Source of the DNA: Hydractinia symbiolongicarpus
Taxonomy: Eukaryota; Cnidaria; Hydrozoa; Anthoathecata; Hydractiniidae
Length of the DNA: 64,000 nucleotides
NCBI RefSeq assembly: GCF_029227915.1
Contig: NC_079877.1
Location: 33,321,851-33,385,850 of the forward strand
Direction: 5' to 3'
A program made the position numbers and the translations under genes. Positions within the stretch are counted from its first letter, which is position 1, and each line of letters starts with the position of its first letter. The notes under the pieces were generated by a model. The model ran no database searches and was not told the origin of the DNA. It saw only the letters and a list, made by a program, of their open reading frames with translations. Below are positions 52,147 to 61,800 of the stretch, in pieces.

Positions 52147-54988
52147 TTAAAGTATATTTTCACCACTAAAACGCATGAGACTTGTAGTTTTCAAAAATGT
52201 TTTCATTTTTGATGAGACGCTGATTAAAAGAAGTTTAATCGCCGGCAAACGAAAACCCGCCATTTCCCGTAAACCCCGAACTCGGCCCGTATAGTCAAAA
52301 GTATACAAAGAAAGTACCCAGGGAGTAAACTGATTTCCCAAACGATTTTTTATTTTATTTTTTCACCACTAAAACGCATGAGACTTGTAGTTTTCAAAAA
52401 TGTTTTCATTTTTGATGAGACGCTTAATGAAAGTGGTTTAATCGCCGGCAAACGAAAACCCGCGATTTCCCGTAAATCCCGGGTTTGGCCCGTATAGTCG
52501 AATGTATACAAAGAAAGTACCCTGTGAGTAAACTCATTTCCAAAACGATTTTTTAAAGTATATTTTCACCACTAAAACGCATGAGACTTGTAGTTTTTAA
52601 AAATGTTTTCATTTTTGATGAGACGCTGATTAAAAGAAGCTTAATCGCCGGCAAACGAAAACCCGCCATTTCCCGTAAACCCCGAACTCGGCCCGTATAG
52701 TCAAAAGTATACAAAGAAAGTACCCAGGGAGTAAACTGATTTCCCAAACGATTTTTTATATTATTTTTTCACCACTAAAACGCATGAGACTTGTAGTTTT
52801 CAAAAATGTTTTCATTTTTGATGAGACGCTTATTGAAAGAGGTTTAATCGCCGGCACACGAAAACCCGCGATTTTCCGTAAATCCCGGGCTTGGCCCGTA
52901 TAGTCAAAAGTATACAAAGAAAGTACCCTGTGAGTAAACTCATTTCCAGAACGATTTTTTAATATATTTTTTCACCACTAAAACGCATAAGACTGGTAGT
53001 TTTCAGAAATGTTTTTATTTTTTATGAGACGCTTAGAGAAAGTGGTTTAATCGCCGGCAAACGAAAACCCGCGATTTCCCGTAAATCCCGGGTTTGGCCC
53101 GTATAGTCGAATGTATACAAAGAAAGTACCCTGTGAGTAAACTCATTTCCAAAACGATTTTTTAAAGTATCTTTTCACCACTAAAACGCATGAGACTTGT
53201 AGTTTTCAAAAATGTTTTCATTTTTGATGAGACGCTGATTAAAAGAAGTTTAATCGCCGGCAAACGAAAACCCGCCATTTCCCGTAAACCCCGAACTCGG
53301 CCCGTATAGTCAAAAGTATACAAAGAAAGTACCCAGAGAGTAAACTGATTTCCCAAACGATTTTTTATTTTATTTTTTCACCACTAAAACGCATGAGACT
53401 TGTAGTTTTCAAAAATGTTTTCATTTTTGATGAGACGCTTAATGAAAGTGGTTTAATCGCCGGCAAACGAAAACCCGCGATTTCCCGTAAATCCCGGGTT
53501 TGGCCCGTATAGTCGAATGTATACAAAGAAAGTACCCTGTGAGTAAACTCATTTCCAAAACGATTTTTTAAAGTATATTTTCACCACTAAAACGCATGAG
53601 CCTTGTAGTTTTCAAAAATGTTTTCATTTTTGATGAGACGCTGATTAAAAGAAGTTTAATCGCCGGCAAACGAAAATCCGCCATTTCCTGTAAACCCCGA
53701 ACTCGGCCCGTATAGTCAAAAGTATACAAAGAAAGTACCCAGGGAGTAAACTGATTTCCCAAACGATTTTTTATATTATTTTTTCACCACTAGAACGCAT
53801 GAGACTTGTAGTTTTCAAAAATGTTTTCATTTTTGATGAGACGCTTATTGAAAGAGGTTTAATCGCCGGCAAACGAAAACCCGCGATTTCCCGTAAATCC
53901 CGGGCTTGGCCCGTATAGTCAAAAGTATACAAAGAAAGTACCCTGTGAGTAAACTCATTTCCAGAACGATTTTTTAAATTATTTTTTCACCACTAAAACG
54001 CATAAGACTTGTAGTTATTAGAAATGTTTTTATTTTTGATGAGACGCTTACTGAAAGTGGTTTCATCGCCGGCAAACGAAAACCTGCGATTTTCCGTAAA
54101 TCCCGGGTTTGGCCCATATAGTCGAATGTATACAAAGAAAGTACCCTGTGAGTAAACTCATTTCCAAAACGATTTTTTAAAGTATCTTTTCACCACTAAA
54201 ACGCATGAGACTGGTAGTTTTCAAAAATGTTTTCATTTTTGATGAGACGCTGATTAAAAGAAGTTTAATCGCCGGCAAACGAAAACCCGCCATTTCCCGT
54301 AAACCCCGAACTCGGCCCGTATAGTCAAAAGTATACAAAGAAAGTACCCAGGGAGTAAACTGATTTCCCAAACGATTTTTTATATTATTTTTTCACCACT
54401 AAAACGCATGAGACTTGTAGTTTTCAAAAATGTTTTCATTTTTGATGAGACGCTTATTGAAAGAGGTTTAATCGCCGGCAAACGAAAACCCGCGATTTCC
54501 CGTAAATCCCGGGCTTGGCCCGTATAGTCAAAAGTATACAAAGAAAGTACCCTGTGAGTAAACTCATTTTCAGAACGATTTTTTAATATATTTTTTCACC
54601 ACTAAAACGCATAAGACTTGTAGTTTTCAGAAATGTTTTCATTTTTGATGAGACGCTGATTAAAAGAAGTTTAATCGCCGGCAAACGAAAACCCGCCATT
54701 TCCCGTAAACCCCGAACTCGGCCCGTATAGTCAAAAGTATACAAAGAAAGTACCCAGGGAGTAAACTGATTTCCCAAACGATTTTTTATATTATTTTTTC
54801 ACCACTAAAACGCATGAGACTTGCAGTTTTCAAAAATGTTTTCATTTTTGATGAGACGCTTATTGAAAGAGGTTTAATCGCCGGCACACGAAAACCCGCG
54901 ATTTTCCGTAAATCCCGGGCTTGGCCCGTATAGTCAAAAGTATACAAAGAAAGTACCCTGTGAGTAAACTCATTTCCAGAACGATTTT

Positions 54989-55191
54989 TTAATATATTTT
55001 TTCACCACTAAAACGCATAAGACTTGTAGTTTTCAGAAATGTTTTTATTTTTTATGAGACGCTTAGAGAAAGTGGTTTAATCGCCGGCAAACGAAAACCC
55101 GCGATTTCCCGTAAATCCCGGGTTTGGCCCGTATAGTCGAATGTATACAAAGAAAGTACCCTGTGAGTAAACTCATTTCCAAAACGATTTT
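54989..55191 (+). repeat. Representative class S8 monomer
   Basis: S8 is an S3 derivative with TTTTTTATGAGACG and GCTTAGAGAAAGTGG in place of GCTTAATGAAAG, and CCCGCG rather than CCTGCG. I find 15 copies, starting at 37335, 39769, 44841, 47276, 49305, 50726, 51944, 52959, 54989, 56207, 57628, 58642, 60874, 62092 and 63310, and none before 37 kb. It takes the S3 slot in the pentamer of the right-hand part of the window. Confidence 0.9.
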
Positions 55192-57018
55192 TTAAAGTAT
55201 CTTTTCACCACTAAAACGCATGAGACTTGTAGTTTTCAAAAATGTTTTCATTTTTGATGAGACGCTGATTAAAAGAAGTTTAATCGCCGGCAAACGAAAA
55301 CCCGCCATTTCCTGTAAATCCCGGGTTTGGCCCGTATAGTCAAAAGTATACAAAGAAAGTACCCAGGGAGTAAACTGATTTCCCAAACGATTTTTTATTT
55401 TATTTTTTCACCACTAAAACGCATGAGACTTGTAGTTTTCAAAAATGTTTTCATTTTTGATGAGACGCTTAATGAAAGTGGTTTAATCGCCGGCAAACGA
55501 AAACCCGCGATTTCCTGTAAATCCCGGGTTTGGCCCGTATAGTCGAATGTATACAAAGAAAGTACCCTGTGAGTAAACTCATTTCCAAAACGATTTTTTA
55601 AAGTATATTTTCACCACTAAAACGCATGAGACTTGTAGTTTTCAAAAATGTTTTCATTTTTGATGAGACGCTGATTAAAAGAAGTTTAATCGCCGGCAAA
55701 CGAAAACCCGCCATTTCCTGTAAACCCCGAACTCGGCCCGTATAGTCAAAAGTATACAAAGAAAGTACCCAGGGAGTAAACTGATTTCCCAAACGATTTT
55801 TTATATTATTTTTTCACCACTAAAACGCATGAGACTTGTAGTTTTCAAAAATGTTTTCATTTTTGATGAGACGCTGATTAAAAGAAGTTTAATCGCCGGC
55901 AAACGAAAACCCGCCATTTCCCGTAAACCCCGAACTCGGCCCGTATAGTCAAAAGTATACAAAGAAAGTACCCAGGGAGTAAACTGATTTCCCAAACGAT
56001 TTTTTATATTATTTTTTCACCACTAAAACGCATGAGACTTGTAGTTTTCAAAAATGTTTTCATTTTTGATGAGACGCTTATTGAAAGAGGTTTAATCGCC
56101 GGCACACGAAAACCCGCGATTTTCCGTAAATCCCGGGCTTGGCCCGTATAGTCAAAAGTATACAAAGAAAGTACCCTGTGAGTAAACTCATTTCCAGAAC
56201 GATTTTTTAACATATTTTTTCACCACTAAAACGCATAAGACTTGTAGTTTTCAGAAATGTTTTTATTTTTTATGAGACGCTTAGAGAAAGTGGTTTAATC
56301 GCCGGCAAACGAAAACCCGCGATTTCCCGTAAATCCCGGGTTTGGCCCGTATAGTCGAATGTATACAAAGAAAGTACCCTGTGAGTAAACTCATTTCCAA
56401 AACGATTTTTTAAAGTATCTTTTCACCACTAAAACGCATGAGACTTGTAGTTTTCAAAAATGTTTTCATTTTTAATGAGACGCTGATTAAAAGAAGTTTA
56501 ATCGCCGGCAAACGAAAACCCGCCATTTCCCGTAAACCCCGAACTCGGCCCGTATAGTCAAAAGTATACAAAGAAAGTACCCAGGGAGTAAACTGATTTC
56601 CCAAACGATTTTTTATTTCATTTTTTCACCACTAAAACGCATGAGACTTGTAGTTTTCAAAAATGTTTTCATTTTTGATGAGACGCTTAATGAAAGTGGT
56701 TTAATCGCCGGCAAACGAAAACCCGCGATTTCCCGTAAATCCCGGGTTTGGCCCGTATAGTCGAATGTATACAAAGAAAGTACCCTGTGAGTAAACTCAT
56801 TTCCAAAACGATTTTTTAAAGTATATTTTCACCACTAAAACGCATGAGACTTGTAGTTTTCAAAAATGTTTTCATTTTTGATGAGACGCTGATTAAAAGA
56901 AGTTTAATCGCCGGCAAACGAAAACCCGCCATTTCCCGTAAACCCCGAACTCGGCCCGTATAGTCAAAAGTATACAAAGAAAGTACCCAGGGAGTAAACT
57001 GATTTCCCAAACGATTTT

Positions 57019-58843
57019 TTATTTTATTTTTTCACCACTAAAACGCATGAGACTTGTAGTTTTCAAAAATGTTTTCATTTTTGATGAGACGCTTAATGAA
57101 AGTGGTTTAATCGCCGGCAAACGAAAACCCGCGATTTCCCGTAAATCCCGGGTTTGGCCCGTATAGTCGAATGTATACAAAGAAAGTACCCTGTGAGTAA
57201 ACTCATTTCCAAAACGATTTTTTAAAGTATATTTTCACCACTAAAACGCATGAGCCTTGTAGTTTTCAAAAATGTTTTCATTTTTGATGAGACGCTGATT
57301 AAAAGAAGTTTAATCACCGGCAAACGAAAACCCGCCATTTCCCGTAAACCCCGAACTCGGCCCGTATAGTCAAAAGTATACAAAGAAAGTACCCAGGGAG
57401 TAAACTGATTTCCCAAACGATTTTTTATATTATTTTTTCACCACTAAAACGCATGAGACTTGCAGTTTTCAAAAATGTTTTCATTTTTGATGAGACGCTT
57501 ATTGAAAGAGGTTTAATCGCCGGCACACGAAAACCCGCGATTTTCCGTAAATCCCGGGCTTGGCCCGTATAGTCAAAAGTATACAAAGAAAGTACCCTGT
57601 GAGTAAACTCATTTCCAGAACGATTTTTTATATATTTTTTCACCACTAAAACGCATAAGACTTGTAGTTTTCAGAAATGTTTTTATTTTTTATGAGACGC
57701 TTAGAGAAAGTGGTTTAATCGCCGGCAAACGAAAACCCGCGATTTCCCGTAAATCCCGGGTTTGGCCCGTATAGTCGAATGTATACAAAGAAAGTACCCT
57801 GTGAGTAAACTCATTTCCAAAACGATTTTTTAAAGTATCTTTTCACCACTAAAACGCATGAGACTGGTAGTTTTCAAAAATGTTTTCATTTTTGATGAGA
57901 CGCTGATTAAAAGAAGTTTAATCGCCGGCAAACGAAAACCCGCCATTTCCCGTAAACCCCGAACTCGGCCCGTATAGTCAAAAGTATACAAAGAAAGTAC
58001 CCAGGGAGTAAACTGATTTCCCAAACGATTTTTTATTTTATTTTTTCACCACTAAAACGCATGAGACTTGTAGTTTTCAAAAATGTTTTCATTTTTGATG
58101 AGACGCTTAATGAAAGTGGTTTAATCGCCGGCAAACGAAAACCCGCGATTTCCCGTAAATCCCGGGTTTGGCCCGTATAGTCGAATGTATACAAAGAAAG
58201 TACCCTGTGAGTAAACTCATTTCCAAAACGATTTTTTAAAGTATATTTTCACCACTAAAACGCATGAGCCTTGTAGTTTTCAAAAATGTTTTCATTTTTG
58301 ATGAGACGCTGATTAAAAGAAGTTTAATCACCGGCAAACGAAAACCCGCCATTTCCCGTAAACCCCGAACTCGGCCCGTATAGTCAAAAGTATACAAAGA
58401 AAGTACCCAGGGAGTAAACTGATTTCCCAAACGATTTTTTATATTATTTTTTCACCACTAAAACGCATGAGACTTGCAGTTTTCAAAAATGTTTTCATTT
58501 TTGATGAGACGCTTATTGAAAGAGGTTTAATCGCCGGCACACGAAAACCCGCGATTTTCCGTAAATCCCGGGCTTGGCCCGTATAGTCAAAAGTATACAA
58601 AGAAAGTACCCTGTGAGTAAACTCATTTCCAGAACGATTTTTTATATATTTTTTCACCACTAAAACGCATAAGACTTGTAGTTTTCAGAAATGTTTTTAT
58701 TTTTTATGAGACGCTTAGAGAAAGTGGTTTAATCGCCGGCAAACGAAAACCCGCGATTTCCCGTAAATCCCGGGTTTGGCCCGTATAGTCGAATGTATAC
58801 AAAGAAAGTACCCTGTGAGTAAACTCATTTCCAAAACGATTTT
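57019..58843 (+). repeat. 1014-bp local tandem duplication
   Basis: Bases from about 57019 to 58032 recur from 58033 onward, matching to about 58843. Shared private marks are GAGCCTTG and AATCACCGG in S1 (57222, 58236), CTTGCAG in S2 (57425, 58439) and a one-base-short S8 linker ATTTTTTATATATTTTTTC (57628, 58642). The lost base makes the unit 1014 bp. Confidence 0.86.
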
Positions 58844-61800
58844 TTAAAGTATCTTTTCACCACTAAAACGCATGAGACTTGTAGTTTTCAAAAATGTTTT
58901 CATTTTTGATGAGACGCTGATTAAAAGAAGTTTAATCGCCGGCAAACGAAAACCCGCCATTTCCCGAAAACCACGAACTCGGCCCGTATAGTCAAAAGTA
59001 TACAAAGAAAGTACCCAGGGAGTAAACTGATTTCCCAAACGATTTTTTATTTTATTTTTTCACCACTAAAACGCATGAGACTTGTAGTTTTCAAAAATGT
59101 TTTCATTTTTGATGAGACGCTTAATGAAAGTGGTTTAATCGCCGGCAAACGAAAACCCGCGATTTCCTGTAAATCCCGGGTTTGGCCCGTATAGTCGAAT
59201 GTATACAAAGAAAGTACCCTGTGAGTAAACTCATTTCCAAAACGATTTTTTAAAGTATATTTTCACCACTAAAACGCATGAGACTTGTAGTTTTCAAAAA
59301 TGTTTTCATTTTTGATGAGACGCTGATTAAAAGAAGTTTAATCGCCGGCAAACGAAAACCCGCCATTTCCTGTAAACCCCGAACTCGGCCCGTATAGTCA
59401 AAAGTATACAAAGAAAGTACCCAGGGAGTAAACTGATTTCCCAAACGATTTTTTATATTATTTTTTCACCACTAAAACGCATGAGACTTGTAGTTTTCAA
59501 AAATGTTTTCATTTTTGATGAGACGCTGATTAAAAGAAGTTTAATCGCCGGCAAACAAAAACCCGCCATTTCCCGTAAACCCCGAACTCGGCCCGTATAG
59601 TCAAAAGTATACAAAGAAAGTACCCAGGGAGTAAACTGATTTCCCAAACGATTTTTTATATTATTTTTTCACCACTAAAACGCATGAGACTTGTAGTTTT
59701 CAAAAATGTTTTCATTTTTGATGAGACGCTTATTGAAAGAGGTTTAATCGCCGGCACACGAAAACCCGCGATTTTCCGTAAATCCCGGGCTTGGCCCGTA
59801 TAGTCAAAAGTATACAAAGAAAGTACCCTGTGAGTAAACTCATTTCCAGAACGATTTTTTAACATATTTTTTCACCACTAAAACGCATGAGACTTGTAGT
59901 TTTCAAAAATGTTTTCATTTTTGATGAGACGCTGATTAAAAGAAGTTTAATCGCCGGCAAACGAAAACCCGCCATTTCCCGAAAACCACGAACTCGGCCC
60001 GTATAGTCAAAAGTATACAAAGAAAGTACCCAGTGAGTAAACTGATTTCCCAAACGATTTTTTATTTTATTTTTTCACCACTAAAACGCATGAGACTTGT
60101 AGTTTTCAAAAATGTTTTCATTTTTGATGAGACGCTTAATGAAAGTGGTTTAATCGCCGGCAAACGAAAACCCGCGATTTCCTGTAAATCCCGGGTTTGG
60201 CCCGTATAGTCGAATGTATACAAAGAAAGTACCCTGTGAGTAAACTCATTTCCAAAACGATTTTTTAAAGTATATTTTCACCACTAAAACGCATGAGACT
60301 TGTAGTTTTCAAAAATGTTTTCATTTTTGATGAGACGCTGATTAAAAGAAGTTTAATCGCCGGCAAACGAAAACCCGCCATTTCCTGTAAACCCCGAACT
60401 CGGCCCGTATAGTCAAAAGTATACAAAGAAAGTACCCAGGGAGTAAACTGATTTCCCAAACGATTTTTTATATTATTTTTTCACCACTAAAACGCATGAG
60501 ACTTGTAGTTTTCAAAAATGTTTTCATTTTTGATGAGACGCTGATTAAAAGAAGTTTAATCGCCGGCAAACGAAAACCCGCCATTTCCCGTAAACCCCGA
60601 ACTCGGCCCGTATAGTCAAAAGTATACAAAGAAAGTACCCAGGGAGTAAACTGATTTCCCAAACGATTTTTTATATTATTTTTTCACCACTAAAACGCAT
60701 GAGACTTGTAGTTTTCAAAAATGTTTTCATTTTTGATGAGACGCTTATTGAAAGAGGTTTAATCGCCGGCACACGAAAACCCGCGATTTTCCGTAAATCC
60801 CGGGCTTGGCCCGTATAGTCAAAAGTATACAAAGAAAGTACCCTGTGAGTAAACTCATTTCCAGAACGATTTTTTAACATATTTTTTCACCACTAAAACG
60901 CATAAGACTTGTAGTTTTCAGAAATGTTTTTATTTTTTATGAGACGCTTAGAGAAAGTGGTTTAATCGCCGGCAAACGAAAACCCGCGATTTCCCGTAAA
61001 TCCCGGGTTTGGCCCGTATAGTCGAATGTATACAAAGAAAGTACCCTGTGAGTAAACTCATTTCCAAAACGATTTTTTAAAGTATCTTTTCACCACTAAA
61101 ACGCATGAGACTTGTAGTTTTCAAAAATGTTTTCATTTTTAATGAGACGCTGATTAAAAGAAGTTTAATCGCCGGCAAACGAAAACCCGCCATTTCCCGT
61201 AAACCCCGAACTCGGCCCGTATAGTCAAAAGTATACAAAGAAAGTACCCAGGGAGTAAACTGATTTCCCAAACGATTTTTTATTTCATTTTTTCACCACT
61301 AAAACGCATGAGACTTGTAGTTTTCAAAAATGTTTTCATTTTTGATGAGACGCTTAATGAAAGTGGTTTAATCGCCGGCAAACGAAAACCCGCGATTTCC
61401 CGTAAATCCCGGGTTTGGCCCGTATAGTCGAATGTATACAAAGAAAGTACCCTGTGAGTAAACTCATTTCCAAAACGATTTTTTAAAGTATATTTTCACC
61501 ACTAAAACGCATGAGACTTGTAGTTTTCAAAAATGTTTTCATTTTTGATGAGACGCTGATTAAAAGAAGTTTAATCGCCGGCAAACGAAAACCCGCCATT
61601 TCCCGTAAACCCCGAACTCGGCCCGTATAGTCAAAAGTATACAAAGAAAGTACCCAGGGAGTAAACTGATTTCCCAAACGATTTTTTATTTTATTTTTTC
61701 ACCACTAAAACGCATGAGACTTGTAGTTTTCAAAAATGTTTTCATTTTTGATGAGACGCTTAATGAAAGTGGTTTAATCGCCGGCAAACGAAAACCCGCG

